64,000 bases of DNA from Qipengyuania qiaonensis (GTDB taxonomy: Bacteria > Pseudomonadota > Alphaproteobacteria > Sphingomonadales > Sphingomonadaceae): NCBI RefSeq assembly GCF_019711515.1, contig NZ_JAIGNO010000001.1:525374-589373 (forward strand), given 5' to 3'. Made by a program: the position numbers and the translations under genes. The notes below the pieces were generated by a model, which was given only the letters and a program-made list of their open reading frames with translations, was not told the origin of the DNA and searched no databases. The stretch's first letter is position 1. Every line of letters starts with the position of its first letter. This document shows, piece by piece, positions 8,855 through 18,526 of the stretch.

Positions 8855-10042
8855 ATGAGCGAGCGAAGGTTTCCATGGTCGGGATTCGTACTGGCGCTCG
8901 TCGCCTGCACGATCCTTGCGGCGCTTGACGTGGACCTCATATATGTCGGGTCGGTCCTTATCGTCTGGATCGGATCGTTGTATCTCGTCGCGGCTCGCCC
9001 GCCGCAGGCCAAGGTGGCTCCCGCGGGCCCCGCGTTCACGCGCGACAACATGGCCGACCTCTTCGAACAGTCCGAAACGCCGGTAGTCATCACCGAACGC
9101 GATCGGGTCGTGATCGCGAACCTTTCGGCTCGCACCCTGCTTGGCGGCCATATCGTCGGCCAGGATGTGCGCATGGCATTGCGCCAGCCCGAAGCGGTCC
9201 GATTGCTGGAGAGAGATGCCGAAGGCGGGGCGGTCGTACGGGGCCTGACGCGTCGAACGGATATCTGGAAGATCAATCGCAAAACGCTTCCCGGCGATCT
9301 TGCAGTTATCGAATTCGTGAACAAAACAGCCGAAGCTGACATCTCCCGCGCGCATACCGATTTCGTGGCCAATGCAAGCCACGAATTGCGCACGCCGCTG
9401 GCCTCGATCATCGGCTATGTCGAAACCCTGCGCGAAGATGTCGAGAATCTCGACCCGCCGATGGCGGACAAGTTTCTCGGCACGATCCAGCGCGAGGCAA
9501 GGCGATTGCAAGAACTCGTCAGCGACCTTATGTCGCTGTCCCGCATCGAAGCCGAAAAGCACGACCTTCCTAGCGATACAGTAGAATTCGCCAGGCTGGC
9601 GGAACGCGCCGCCAACGATGCTGCCGGTGGTGAACGGTCGGACCTGATCGATTTCGAGGCGGCTGACGAATTCGCGGTCCGCGGCGATCAGCAGCAACTC
9701 GAACAGCTGGTGCGCAATCTTGTGGACAACGGCTTCAAATATGGCGCGCCAGGCCAGCAAGTGACCGTGAGGCTGCATCCAAAGGGAGAAAACAGGGTCC
9801 GCCTGACGGTGACCGATCGGGGCGAAGGCATCGCAGCCGAGCATATCCCGCACCTTACGCGACGCTTTTATCGTACCGATCCCGGCCGGAGCCGGGCGTC
9901 GGGCGGAACCGGTCTCGGCCTTGCTATCGTGAAGCATATCGTAGAACGTCATCGCGGCCGTCTGGACATCGACAGCACGCTTGGTGAAGGCACGCGCGTT
10001 ACGGTGACCCTGCCTATCGAGAAGAGCAGCGAAATCGCTTGA
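8855..10042 (+). CDS. phoR: Phosphate-regulon sensor histidine kinase PhoR
   Basis: Inner-membrane kinase that senses phosphate sufficiency through the Pst transporter and PhoU, and phosphorylates PhoB. The 395-residue product has two N-terminal membrane segments (about 9-25 and 28-46), a PAS domain (about 66-150), a HisKA domain with the phospho-accepting His176 in NASHELRTP, and an ATPase domain with N-box VDNGFKYG, DRGEGI and GGTGLGLAI. Identity as PhoR rather than another kinase rests on the adjacent porin-pst-phoU-phoB genes. It is separated from its partner phoB by six genes. Confidence 0.92.
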   Translation: MSERRFPWSGFVLALVACTILAALDVDLIYVGSVLIVWIGSLYLVAARPPQAKVAPAGPAFTRDNMADLFEQSETPVVITERDRVVIANLSARTLLGGHIVGQDVRMALRQPEAVRLLERDAEGGAVVRGLTRRTDIWKINRKTLPGDLAVIEFVNKTAEADISRAHTDFVANASHELRTPLASIIGYVETLREDVENLDPPMADKFLGTIQREARRLQELVSDLMSLSRIEAEKHDLPSDTVEFARLAERAANDAAGGERSDLIDFEAADEFAVRGDQQQLEQLVRNLVDNGFKYGAPGQQVTVRLHPKGENRVRLTVTDRGEGIAAEHIPHLTRRFYRTDPGRSRASGGTGLGLAIVKHIVERHRGRLDIDSTLGEGTRVTVTLPIEKSSEIA

Positions 10043-10101
10043 TCTACAATCCGCGCTGGCTCGGTCATCGATGGTAGGGCAGGCAGTATTTTGCACATCG
10101 A

Positions 10102-10130
10102 CTGTCACTTTAATGTAATTTATTGGTCAT
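10102..10130 (+). promoter_or_regulatory. Pho box (three half-sites) upstream of the porin gene
   Basis: Three 7-bp half-sites at exact 11-bp spacing: CTGTCAC (10102), ATGTAAT (10113) and TGGTCAT (10124), separated by A/T-rich 4-bp gaps. The PhoB consensus is two CTGTCAT repeats 11 bp apart. The array ends 46 bases before the porin ATG. Confidence 0.75.
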
Positions 10131-10176
10131 AATGCGGTCGCTGATTAGCAATCTCCACGTCAACGGATAAGCTTCG

Positions 10177-11475
10177 ATGGCCCCCGCCCTCCGCATCCCC
10201 GCGGCCGCCGCGTTCTGCTGTTTTTCGATACATCCTCTATTTGCACAGGAGGCCGATCTTTCGGCGGAAGACCTGTCCGCCTCGCGCACGCAGCCGCTCG
10301 CCGCTACTGATGCCGACGGGACAGATACAGCCAAAACTGACGCGGCGACTGGCGTAGAAATAGCTGAGTCTGAGCCCGCCCGGGACGATCTGATCCAAGA
10401 GGACAGTTGGAGCTTCGAGCCGCGCGGCCGCCTTATGTTCGATGCGGGCTTCACCGATGTGCCGGATGCGGCAGGTGCGAGCGAAGGCTTCGGCAATGAG
10501 CTGCGTCGGGCACGCCTCGGCGCATCCGGCAACATTCCCGGCGGCTTCGGCTACAAGTTCGAGTTCGATTTTGCCGGCGACGAAGTCCAGGCGACAGACG
10601 CCTATCTGACCTACAGCGATGGTCCGCTGGAGATTATCGTCGGCCAGCACAACAATTTTCAGTCCCTCGAAGAACTGACCAGCAGTCTGGATACGACCTT
10701 CATCGAACGAGCCGCTTTCACCGACGCTTTCGGTTTCGAACGCCGGCTGGGCGCTTCGGCAAGCTATTCAAAGGGAAACTTTCTTCTACAGGCAGGTATT
10801 TTCACCGACGATCTTGAAGATATGTCGAGCAAGAACCGCAGTGCCGATGCCCGCGTGGTATTCATGCCAAAATCGGGCCCTGCCCAACTGCATTTCGGCG
10901 CGTCTTTCCACTACACCCATCTCGACGATCCAGCCTCCAGCCTGCGGTACCGTCAGCGTCCACTGGTTCATTTCACCGCTGAACGATTTGTCGATACCGG
11001 AGACCTGGGTGCCGATAGCGAAAGCGGTTTCGGACTCGAAGCCGCCGCTATTGCCGGCCGTTTCCACGTCGCCGCGGAAGGTTTTTGGCAATCGGTCGAC
11101 ATAGCTAGCTCGTCCAGCGATCCGGCATTTTTTGGCGGGTATTTGGAGGCAGGCCTTTTCCTGACCGACGATACGCGTGGATATGGCGGCGGCAAGTTCG
11201 AGCGCACCAAACCGAGCCGCCCGGTTGGCGATGGAGGTCCGGGGTCGCTTCAGTTCAATATCCGCTACGACCATCTGGACCTCAATGATTCGGGGATCCT
11301 CGGCGGCGTGCAGGCCGGCTATCTCGCGTCGCTGATCTGGAAGCCGACTGGCCATACCGCCCTAATCGTGAATTATGGCCGCCTCCAATACACCGATGCG
11401 GTGATCGCGACCGCGACCGGCGATACCTTCTATGGGGTCGATGCCCTAGGCTTGCGGGCTCAGATCGACTTTTGA
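10177..11475 (+). CDS. OprP/OprO-like phosphate-selective porin
   Basis: Outer-membrane beta-barrel porin, inferred to admit phosphate or polyphosphate under starvation. The 432-residue product starts with a Sec signal peptide (hydrophobic core PAAAAFCCFSI, likely cleavage after LFAQ). A ~60-residue acidic linker follows, then an OprP/OprO barrel: FGNELRRARLGASGNIPGG and EIIVGQHNNFQSLEELTSS match the 'RRARL' and 'GQ...FSLE..TSS' blocks of that family. It ends in an aromatic residue (AQIDF), as expected for BAM targeting. The Pho box upstream and pstS downstream support the phosphate role. Confidence 0.88.
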   Translation: MAPALRIPAAAAFCCFSIHPLFAQEADLSAEDLSASRTQPLAATDADGTDTAKTDAATGVEIAESEPARDDLIQEDSWSFEPRGRLMFDAGFTDVPDAAGASEGFGNELRRARLGASGNIPGGFGYKFEFDFAGDEVQATDAYLTYSDGPLEIIVGQHNNFQSLEELTSSLDTTFIERAAFTDAFGFERRLGASASYSKGNFLLQAGIFTDDLEDMSSKNRSADARVVFMPKSGPAQLHFGASFHYTHLDDPASSLRYRQRPLVHFTAERFVDTGDLGADSESGFGLEAAAIAGRFHVAAEGFWQSVDIASSSSDPAFFGGYLEAGLFLTDDTRGYGGGKFERTKPSRPVGDGGPGSLQFNIRYDHLDLNDSGILGGVQAGYLASLIWKPTGHTALIVNYGRLQYTDAVIATATGDTFYGVDALGLRAQIDF

Positions 11476-11493
11476 TCCGGCCGATAGGCGCAC

Positions 11494-11522
11494 AGGTCAA
11501 TTTTTTGTCGCAACCATGTAAC
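11494..11522 (+). promoter_or_regulatory. Pho box (three half-sites) upstream of pstS
   Basis: Half-sites AGGTCAA (11494), TTGTCGC (11505) and ATGTAAC (11516) at exact 11-bp spacing, ending 46 bases before the pstS ATG at 11569. This is the same distance as in the porin promoter. It implies a second PhoB-controlled start inside the cluster. Confidence 0.72.
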
Positions 11523-11568
11523 ATTGAGGCGCTTTGGCGCCGCTAGCAATCAATCCAAGGGGCTTTTC

Positions 11569-12615
11569 ATGACCAAGACCAAATCCCTCATCTTCGCAGC
11601 GGTTTCGGCCTGTGCTCTTGCTGCCTGCGGCAGTGCTGGTGGCGATGCTGGTTCGCGCGATTCCATCCGCGCTGTCGGATCCTCGACCGTCTTTCCCTTC
11701 GCCAAGGCGGTATCGGAGGCGTTCGTCCGGTCGAACCCCGATTTCAAATCGCCGATCATTGAATCGACGGGCACTGGCGGCGGATTGAAACTTTTTTGCG
11801 CTGGCGTCGGTGCGAACACACCCGACATGACCCATGCGTCGCGCCGCATGAAGGCAGCTGAATTCGCGGACTGCCAGGCCAACGGCGTCACCGACATAGT
11901 GGAAATACAGGTCGGCCTCGACGGGATCGCGTTCGCTTCCGCCAAGGGTGGCATTACCATGAACCTCACCCCCAAACAGGTCTACGAGGCCTTGGCCACT
12001 TCGCCCTATGGAGGGGAACAGACCACCAAGAACTGGTCGGATGTCGATCCTTCGCTCCCGAACCAACCCATTCTCGTATATGGCCCGCCATCCACCTCCG
12101 GCACGCGCGACGCTCTCAAGGAACTGGTGCTGGAGGTCGGCTGCACGACCAATGCTGATATGGAAGCGCTCGAGGAAACCGACGAAGATCGGTATGCCCA
12201 GCTTTGTACCGAAGTTCGTTCGGATGGTGCCTATGTCGATCAGGGCGAGCAGGATAATCTGATCGTGCAGAAGATAGAGGGCAATCCGAATGCTGTAGGT
12301 ATCTTCGGCTACAGCTATCTCGAAGAGAATGCCGACAAGGTTCAGGGGCTCAACATGAACGGTGTTGCCCCGACCTATGAAAACATCTCGAGCTTCGAAT
12401 ATCCGGGAGCGCGCCCGCTCTACGTCTATGTCAAGAAAGCGCATCTCGACGCGATCCCCGGCCTGAAGCAATATCTGGCCCAGTGGACCACGATGTGGGC
12501 CAGGGATGGGGAGCTGGCAAAGATTGGTCTTGTCGCATCGCCCGACGACGTTATGGCGACCAATCAGAAGGCGGCTACCGAGTTCACAACGCTCGACGGC
12601 GCGCAGCTCAAATAA
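11569..12615 (+). CDS. pstS: Phosphate ABC transporter substrate-binding lipoprotein PstS
   Basis: Periplasmic phosphate-binding protein feeding PstCA. The start at 11569 gives a lipoprotein signal ending LAACGSAG, so Cys is the lipidated residue; the frame is open from 11524 but the extension runs into the Pho box. The mature protein begins IRAVGSSTVFPF, in which the SSTVFPF segment contacts phosphate. ESTGTGGGLKLF and PSTSGTRDA are the other phosphate-contact loops. 348 residues, full length. A ribosome-binding site AAGGGG precedes the ATG. Confidence 0.94.
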   Translation: MTKTKSLIFAAVSACALAACGSAGGDAGSRDSIRAVGSSTVFPFAKAVSEAFVRSNPDFKSPIIESTGTGGGLKLFCAGVGANTPDMTHASRRMKAAEFADCQANGVTDIVEIQVGLDGIAFASAKGGITMNLTPKQVYEALATSPYGGEQTTKNWSDVDPSLPNQPILVYGPPSTSGTRDALKELVLEVGCTTNADMEALEETDEDRYAQLCTEVRSDGAYVDQGEQDNLIVQKIEGNPNAVGIFGYSYLEENADKVQGLNMNGVAPTYENISSFEYPGARPLYVYVKKAHLDAIPGLKQYLAQWTTMWARDGELAKIGLVASPDDVMATNQKAATEFTTLDGAQLK

Positions 12616-12631
12616 GGTCTGAAAGCACACT

Positions 12632-14017
12632 ATGTCGCCAGCTATCCTGCTTCTCCTGGCCCTCGGGCTCGGGCTCGCCGGATGGTTGGCGGCCCGGGCG
12701 CGTGCCTGGGCTTTCCGGCGCGCGAGCCCCGATGGCAGGCTGCCAAGCCTGCCCAACTACCACGCGTGGTATGTCGCGCTGTGGATAGTCCTTCCCGTGC
12801 TCGCATTCGTCGCCCTGTGGAGTGCGATTGCTCCCGGCCTGGTCAGCCAGTCGGTGCTTGCAAGCCCCGCCGCCGCGGACCTGCCCGCCTTTGGATTCCA
12901 GCGGCAGACGATGCTCAACGAAGCGCGCGCCGTCGCCACCGGCGCGGCACCTGCGGTATTCAACCCCGAGGCCGCCGGTCTGGTCGAGCCCTATCGCGAG
13001 GCCTTGTCGCACTACAACCTCATCGGCATTGTCGTGACGCTGCTCATCGCCTTCCTGGGCGGTGTATGGGCTTTCCTGCGCCTTAGGCCCGATTTCGCGG
13101 CCCGCACCAAGGTAGAGCGGATCGTTATGGCGATTCTGCTCGGCGCATCGCTTGTCGCCATCCTAACCACCATCGGCATCCTCGCCAGCCTGGTCTTCGA
13201 AACGATCCGCTTCTTCGGGATGGTTTCGCCTGTGGATTTCCTGTTCGGCACCCACTGGGGTCCAGACCCCATGGCCAGCCCCGAAAACCCCGACAGCAGC
13301 CGCTACGGCGCAGTCCCGCTGTTCTGGGGAACATTGTTCATAGGCGCGATCATAGCGATGATAGTCGCCATCCCTCTCGGATTGATGAGCGCCATCTATC
13401 TGACGCAATACGCCAATCCGGCGTTGCGCAGGTGGATCAAGCCTGCTCTCGAAATTCTCGCTGGCGTGCCGACCGTAGTCTACGGCTATTTCGCCGCGCT
13501 TACCATCGCCCCCGCTATTCGCGATGTCGCGCTCTCGCTAGGCGCCACAAACCCGTCGAGCGAGAGCGCTCTAGCGGCCGGTCTCGTAATGGGTGTGATG
13601 ATTATTCCTTTCGTGTCATCCATGGCGGACGACAGCATAGCCGCTGTACCACAGGCTATGCGCGATGGCAGCCTGGCTATGGGGGCGACAACCAGTGAAA
13701 CGATCCGTCGCGTACTCGTCCCGGCTGCCCTGCCCGGCATCGTGGCGGGCATCATGCTCGCCGTAAGCCGCGCGATCGGCGAAACGATGATCGTGGTGAT
13801 GGCCGCCTCCACGGCCGCCAACCTCTCCGGCAATCCACTCGAGGCGATGACCACGGTAACGGTGCAGATCGTTGCCATGCTGACCGGCGAAGGCAGCTTC
13901 GACCACCCCGCCACGCTGAGCGCATTCGCTCTCGGCTTTGTGCTGTTCATGGTTACGTTGGGGCTAAACTTCATCGCGCTCAGCGTCGTCAAGAGGTACC
14001 GAGAAGCTTATGAGTGA
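12632..14017 (+). CDS. pstC: Phosphate ABC transporter permease PstC
   Basis: Inner-membrane permease subunit. At 461 residues it is the long alphaproteobacterial form. An extra N-terminal part has a membrane segment at 1-20, another around 50-70 and a periplasmic stretch, ahead of the standard six-helix permease core. The core contains EILAGVPTVVYGYFAAL and the ABC-contact EAA loop DGSLAMGATTSETIRRVLVPAALPGI. It starts 16 bases after the pstS stop and its end overlaps pstA by 8 bases. Confidence 0.93.
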   Translation: MSPAILLLLALGLGLAGWLAARARAWAFRRASPDGRLPSLPNYHAWYVALWIVLPVLAFVALWSAIAPGLVSQSVLASPAAADLPAFGFQRQTMLNEARAVATGAAPAVFNPEAAGLVEPYREALSHYNLIGIVVTLLIAFLGGVWAFLRLRPDFAARTKVERIVMAILLGASLVAILTTIGILASLVFETIRFFGMVSPVDFLFGTHWGPDPMASPENPDSSRYGAVPLFWGTLFIGAIIAMIVAIPLGLMSAIYLTQYANPALRRWIKPALEILAGVPTVVYGYFAALTIAPAIRDVALSLGATNPSSESALAAGLVMGVMIIPFVSSMADDSIAAVPQAMRDGSLAMGATTSETIRRVLVPAALPGIVAGIMLAVSRAIGETMIVVMAASTAANLSGNPLEAMTTVTVQIVAMLTGEGSFDHPATLSAFALGFVLFMVTLGLNFIALSVVKRYREAYE

Positions 14018-15260
14018 GCGTATCGCCCCAACGCGTACGACTGCCTTCGAGGCAAGGCTTAAGAAGCGCTATGCTGCGGAACGGCGGTTCAAGGCACTCG
14101 GTCTGACATCGATCCTTTTTTCGGTCGCGGTGCTGGTCTTTCTGCTCGGCACGATGACCTTGAACGGTATTGGCGGTTTCCAGCGTGTCGAGCTGGAAGT
14201 GCCGATCGATTTCACCCAGGCCGGGATCGCCGCCGACCCATCGACCATGCAGCAGCCAGGGGCCACGCAGGCGCTGGAAGCGCAGGGGCTGCGGGATGTG
14301 GTCCAGTTTTTTGCCGAAGAGCATCTGGGCGACGAAGCCGCCTCTCAGTTTGGCAGTCAGGCATGGCGCGATGTGGCTGATGCGATCGCAGCCGATCCGT
14401 CAATCCTGCGCGGAGAGGCAAATTTCTGGCTCCCGGCATCCGCTGGTCTCGCTTCGGGATATCAGGGCGAAGGGTCATCGGAAATGCAGGCCTTGGCGGC
14501 GCAGCTGTCCGAGAAAGGTCTGATCGCCAAGAATTTCGATCCGGGCTTCCTCTCCCGTTCGGACGCGACGGATCCGCAGCAAGTGGGGATCTGGGGCGCG
14601 CTTAAGGGCTCGATGTTGACGATGATCGTCACTCTTCTGCTCGCCTTTCCGATCGGCGTCCTCGCGGCGCTCTACCTCGAGGAATATGCACCCAAGAACC
14701 GGTGGACGGATCTGATCGAGCTGTCGATCAACAACCTTGCGGCGGTCCCCTCGATCATCTTCGGCCTGCTCGGCCTGGCGGTTTTCCTGACGATGTTCCC
14801 GAACTTGCGCTCGGCGCCAGTTATCGGGGGCATGACGCTGGCTCTCATGACCATGCCAGTCATCGTCATCGCCGGGCGCAATGCGATCAAAGCCGTGCCG
14901 CCCAGCATCCGCGACGGCGCCCTGGCAATCGGAGCATCGCCCGTGCAGGTGGTGTTCCATCATGTGCTACCACTCGCCCTGCCCGGCATTCTCACGGGAA
15001 CGATCATCGGTATGGCACGCGCACTTGGGGAGACCGCGCCGCTGCTGATGATCGGCATGCGCGCCTTCGTTGCGACGCCGCCCGATGGCTTCGCCTCGCC
15101 CGCAACGGTGCTCCCAATGCAGATATTCCTGTGGTCGGACGAAATCGACCGCGGTTTCGTAGAACGCACCAGCGCGGCGATCATCGTGCTATTGTTGTTC
15201 CTGCTCGTGATGAACGGGCTCGCCATTTACCTGCGTAACAAATTCGAGAAAACCTGGTGA
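14010..15260 (+). CDS. pstA: Phosphate ABC transporter permease PstA
   Basis: Second permease subunit (416 residues). After a first membrane segment (about 30-50) there is an insert of about 140 residues, mostly hydrophilic and presumably periplasmic, typical of the long alphaproteobacterial PstA. The permease core follows with [21 protein letters not shown] and the coupling loop [26 protein letters not shown]. The stop overlaps the GTG start of pstB by 4 bases (GTGA), indicating translational coupling. Confidence 0.93.
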   Translation: MSERIAPTRTTAFEARLKKRYAAERRFKALGLTSILFSVAVLVFLLGTMTLNGIGGFQRVELEVPIDFTQAGIAADPSTMQQPGATQALEAQGLRDVVQFFAEEHLGDEAASQFGSQAWRDVADAIAADPSILRGEANFWLPASAGLASGYQGEGSSEMQALAAQLSEKGLIAKNFDPGFLSRSDATDPQQVGIWGALKGSMLTMIVTLLLAFPIGVLAALYLEEYAPKNRWTDLIELSINNLAAVPSIIFGLLGLAVFLTMFPNLRSAPVIGGMTLALMTMPVIVIAGRNAIKAVPPSIRDGALAIGASPVQVVFHHVLPLALPGILTGTIIGMARALGETAPLLMIGMRAFVATPPDGFASPATVLPMQIFLWSDEIDRGFVERTSAAIIVLLLFLLVMNGLAIYLRNKFEKTW

Positions 15261-16045
15261 CCGTAGTCCACGACAACCTCGAGAAGACCCAAGCCAAGAT
15301 GAGCGCCAAGAGTGTCTCTGTGTTTTACGGAGACAAGAAGGCGATCGATGAGGTCTCGATCGACATACCTACCGAATATGTCACGGCTTTCATCGGCCCG
15401 TCCGGCTGCGGCAAATCTACTTTTCTGCGCACGCTCAATCGGATGAACGACACCATACCGTCCGCTCGGGTCGAGGGTGAGATCGATCTTGACGGGCAGG
15501 ACATCTATCGGTCCGGCATGGACGTGGTTCAACTGCGCGCCCGCGTAGGGATGGTGTTCCAGAAACCGAACCCCTTTCCCAAGTCGATCTACGACAACAT
15601 CGCTTACGGCCCCAAGATTCACGGTCTTGCCGAAGGCAAGGACGAGCTCGACGCAATCGTCGAAAAGTCTCTCAAACGCGCCGGCTTGTGGGAAGAGGTC
15701 AAGGATCGCCTACAGGACAGCGGAACCGCGCTTTCGGGCGGACAGCAGCAGCGCCTATGCATTGCGCGCGCCATTGCCGTAGACCCTGAAGTCATCCTGA
15801 TGGACGAACCCTGTTCGGCCCTGGACCCCATTGCGACGGCAAAAATCGAGGAACTGATTGCCGAGCTCAACGGTCGCTATGCTATCGTGATCGTTACGCA
15901 TTCCATGCAGCAAGCCGCGCGGGTCAGCCAACGCACTGCCTTTTTCCACCTAGGAAAGATGGTGGAGTATGGTCGTACTTCTGACATATTTACCAATCCG
16001 CACGAACAGCGCACGCAGGATTACATTACTGGGCGCTACGGATAA
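15257..16045 (+). CDS. pstB: Phosphate ABC transporter ATPase PstB
   Basis: ATP-hydrolysing subunit of the Pst importer. The 262 residues contain Walker [10 protein letters not shown] (47-55), Q-loop [12 protein letters not shown], signature LSGGQQQR, Walker [14 protein letters not shown] and the H-loop [12 protein letters not shown] start at 15257 overlaps the pstA stop; ATG at 15299 is a possible alternative, but the coupling argues for the GTG. Confidence 0.95.
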   Translation: MTVVHDNLEKTQAKMSAKSVSVFYGDKKAIDEVSIDIPTEYVTAFIGPSGCGKSTFLRTLNRMNDTIPSARVEGEIDLDGQDIYRSGMDVVQLRARVGMVFQKPNPFPKSIYDNIAYGPKIHGLAEGKDELDAIVEKSLKRAGLWEEVKDRLQDSGTALSGGQQQRLCIARAIAVDPEVILMDEPCSALDPIATAKIEELIAELNGRYAIVIVTHSMQQAARVSQRTAFFHLGKMVEYGRTSDIFTNPHEQRTQDYITGRYG

Positions 16046-16049
16046 GGTC

Positions 16050-16730
16050 ATGAATCCCATGCAAGAACATACTGTAAAGGCCTTCGACGAAGACATCACC
16101 CGCCTCCGGGGCCTCATCGCAGAAATGGGTGGGCTTGCAGAAGCCGCTGTCGAACGTTCACTCGAAGCCTTGGTTAAGGGCGACGACGACCTTGCCGACC
16201 AGGTCATCAAGGGTGACAAGAAGATTGACGCGCTGGAGACCGAGATCGACAAGCTCGCCGTACGCATTATTGCCCTGCGCGCGCCTATGGCAGACGACTT
16301 GCGCGAAGTTATCGCCGCGCTCAAAATTGCCGGCGTGGTCGAACGGATCGGCGACTATTCGAAGAACATCGCCAAGGCGAGCAAGCAGATCGGTGGCAAT
16401 CGCAAGCAGTTCGAGCCGCTCACGCTACTGCCCGCAATGGCTGAGGTAGCCGCCGAAATGGTCCATGATGTACTGACCGCCTATGCCGCGCGCGATGCCG
16501 AACTCGCCCGCGAAGTCATCGCGACCGACGAAAAGGTAGACGCGTTCTATAATTCCATTTTCCGTAATCTAGTCAGCCATATGGTTGAAAATCCTTCGAC
16601 CATTTCGAGTGCCGCGCAAATGCTTTTCATAGCTCGCAACCTGGAGCGGGTTGGCGATCATGCGACTAATGTTGCGGAAATGGTGCATTTTGCGGCAACC
16701 GGAAACTATCCTCCCGACGAAGACAGTTGA
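16050..16730 (+). CDS. phoU: Phosphate signalling regulator PhoU
   Basis: Negative regulator linking Pst transport to PhoR. The 226-residue product has two PhoU three-helix repeats, each with the acidic metal-binding motif (EALVKGDDDLADQVIKGD... and ...ATDEKVDAFYNSI). The ATG at 16050 lies 4 bases after the pstB stop; the upstream frame to 15969 overlaps pstB and is not coding. Confidence 0.94.
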   Translation: MNPMQEHTVKAFDEDITRLRGLIAEMGGLAEAAVERSLEALVKGDDDLADQVIKGDKKIDALETEIDKLAVRIIALRAPMADDLREVIAALKIAGVVERIGDYSKNIAKASKQIGGNRKQFEPLTLLPAMAEVAAEMVHDVLTAYAARDAELAREVIATDEKVDAFYNSIFRNLVSHMVENPSTISSAAQMLFIARNLERVGDHATNVAEMVHFAATGNYPPDEDS

Positions 16731-16761
16731 CACAAAACTGTAGTGCAGAGGTCATAAAGCC

Positions 16762-17487
16762 GTGCCGACCGAGATAGAGAACTCCCGGAAAGGCCAGGAT
16801 TTGCACGCCGCCAAACTATTGCTGGTAGAGGACGATCCGGCCCTCTCCGAGCTGCTCGAGTATCGCTTCAACAACGAAGGCTACCAGGTCCGCACGACCT
16901 CGGATGGCGACGAAGCATTATTGCTGGCCGCTGAGGACGTTCCGGATTTGGTGATTCTCGATTGGATGATCGAAGGCACCAGTGGGATCGAGGTTTGCCG
17001 CCGGTTGCGCCGCGACAAGGAAACGGCTCACGTTCCTATCATCATGCTCACTGCGCGCGAAGCGGAGGATGACCGCGTTCGGGGCCTCGATACTGGTGCC
17101 GACGATTACCTGACCAAGCCCTTCTCTCCTCGCGAACTGTTGGCCCGGGTATCCGCCGTAATGCGCAGGATCCGCCCCGCTCTTGCTGGTGAAAGCATAG
17201 AAGTGGGTGACATTACGCTCGATCCGGTGGCGCATAAGGTTACGCGGCGTGGCCGCACGCTGCAGCTTGGCCCAACCGAATATCGCCTACTGAAGTTTTT
17301 CATGGAAAGCCCGGGTCGGGTGTTCAGTCGGGGCCAATTGCTCGACGGCGTATGGGGCACCGAAAGCGAGATCGAATTGCGCACGGTCGATGTGCATATC
17401 CGCCGACTGCGAAAGGCGATCGAAATCGACGGCGCGAAGGATCCAGTGCGTACAGTGCGGAGCGCGGGTTACTCGCTCGAGGCGTGA
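16762..17487 (+). CDS. phoB: Phosphate-regulon response regulator PhoB
   Basis: OmpR-family DNA-binding activator of Pho-box promoters. The 241-residue product has a receiver domain with the acidic pair VEDD (about 22-25), the phospho-acceptor Asp67 in VILDWMI, Thr in MLTAREA and Lys in DYLTKPF. A winged-helix domain follows, with recognition region ELRTVDVHIRRLRKAIE. A GTG start is used; an ATG is absent near the family N-terminus. It closes the pho cluster and presumably binds the two triple-repeat sites at 10102 and 11494. Confidence 0.93.
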   Translation: MPTEIENSRKGQDLHAAKLLLVEDDPALSELLEYRFNNEGYQVRTTSDGDEALLLAAEDVPDLVILDWMIEGTSGIEVCRRLRRDKETAHVPIIMLTAREAEDDRVRGLDTGADDYLTKPFSPRELLARVSAVMRRIRPALAGESIEVGDITLDPVAHKVTRRGRTLQLGPTEYRLLKFFMESPGRVFSRGQLLDGVWGTESEIELRTVDVHIRRLRKAIEIDGAKDPVRTVRSAGYSLEA

Positions 17488-17549
17488 GCATCGTGTTCAG
17501 CACCGAAACAGGCGCAGTCGTTTAGCGTTCCTCCCATTGGAGAACGCCG

Positions 17550-18521
17550 ATGTTCGCTAAGCCCGTTGCCGCAATCCTCGCCTGCTGCTGTACGGCTGCC
17601 ATATTCGCATGCATTCCGGCAGTTCAGGACGACGAAGAGAGTAACGGCGGAGTTGCGTCCGCAGAGGGATATGCGCCATCCAGTGGCACGCCCGTTGCCA
17701 GCAGTCGCGAGATCGACGGCAAGTGGGACATAGTCAGGTTCGACGGGTATGAGCCGGCGAGGCTGTCGGGCGCGACGCGGGTAGCTTTTGCAGATTTCAC
17801 CGAACGCGGCGTCGCACTAAAGATCGAATGCAACTCTTCTGGCGCTACGGGCACGGTAGTGGATGGAACGTTCAAACCTCAACCAGGTGACCGCATCCAG
17901 ACCCTCATGGGCTGCGGGCCGGAGCGCGAGGCGCGCGACGCAGCACTCTTTGGATTCTTCGACAAGTCTCCAAGCGTCAGGCGCCTGCCAGACGGCAAGC
18001 TCCTGCTTAGTGCAGAGGGTGAAGAGCTGGTACTTCAGCGACCCGATCAGCGGCGGCTGGACTTCCTTCCTCTTCCCGGTGATCTTACCGGCGAATGGCG
18101 ATTGATCGGCGTTACACGCTATCTGGAAGGCAATGGTTATGCCGGGATCGGCTTGTCGGATGTCCCAGGTCGCATCGTTTTCTCGGATGGGCAGGCGGGC
18201 TATACACGCTGCCCGCAGTATGATTTCGGCTACCGCTACACCGAAGAAGGTAGGCTCCTGAAGATTTCCGGCCCTCCCGCACCGGAGCTGCCGGAAGCCT
18301 CCTGCGCCGAACTTTCCGAACCACGACCGGGCTCAATCGATATGCCGGTGCAATGGGATGTCATGAGTGTCCTTCATGCCAGTCCGCTGGTCGAATGGGC
18401 GGGAGATCGGGAGATCCTCCTCTCCAACGATAATATCGGACTCGTTCTTTCGCGCGCGCAATGCGGTTCCCGGGAGCAGTCCGACGATCACTCCAAAACG
18501 CGTGAAGTGGATTGCGCCTAG
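17550..18521 (+). CDS. Lipoprotein with META/HslJ-like domains
   Basis: A 323-residue predicted lipoprotein. The signal ends IFACIPAV, so Cys is a plausible lipidation site, although this short Cys-rich leader (CCC TAA) is unusual. Two repeats of the META/HslJ type are visible: GKWDIVRFDGYEP...IECNSSGATGTV (about 56-165) and GEWRLIGVTRYLEG...GYTRCPQYDFGY (about 178-310). The domain is known from heat-inducible and motility-related envelope proteins; no function can be assigned. It starts 62 bases after phoB in the same direction, without a visible Pho box. Confidence 0.72.
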   Translation: MFAKPVAAILACCCTAAIFACIPAVQDDEESNGGVASAEGYAPSSGTPVASSREIDGKWDIVRFDGYEPARLSGATRVAFADFTERGVALKIECNSSGATGTVVDGTFKPQPGDRIQTLMGCGPEREARDAALFGFFDKSPSVRRLPDGKLLLSAEGEELVLQRPDQRRLDFLPLPGDLTGEWRLIGVTRYLEGNGYAGIGLSDVPGRIVFSDGQAGYTRCPQYDFGYRYTEEGRLLKISGPPAPELPEASCAELSEPRPGSIDMPVQWDVMSVLHASPLVEWAGDREILLSNDNIGLVLSRAQCGSREQSDDHSKTREVDCA

Positions 18522-18526
18522 CCGCG

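Noticed and set aside
8726..10108. 460-codon minus-strand ORF over tRNA-Glu and phoR
   Set aside because: Runs through a tRNA gene and antisense to the clear PhoR frame; the composition is that of a shadow.
11497..12756. 419-codon ORF antisense to pstS
   Set aside because: Covers the Pho box and the pstS frame; the translation has no family pattern.
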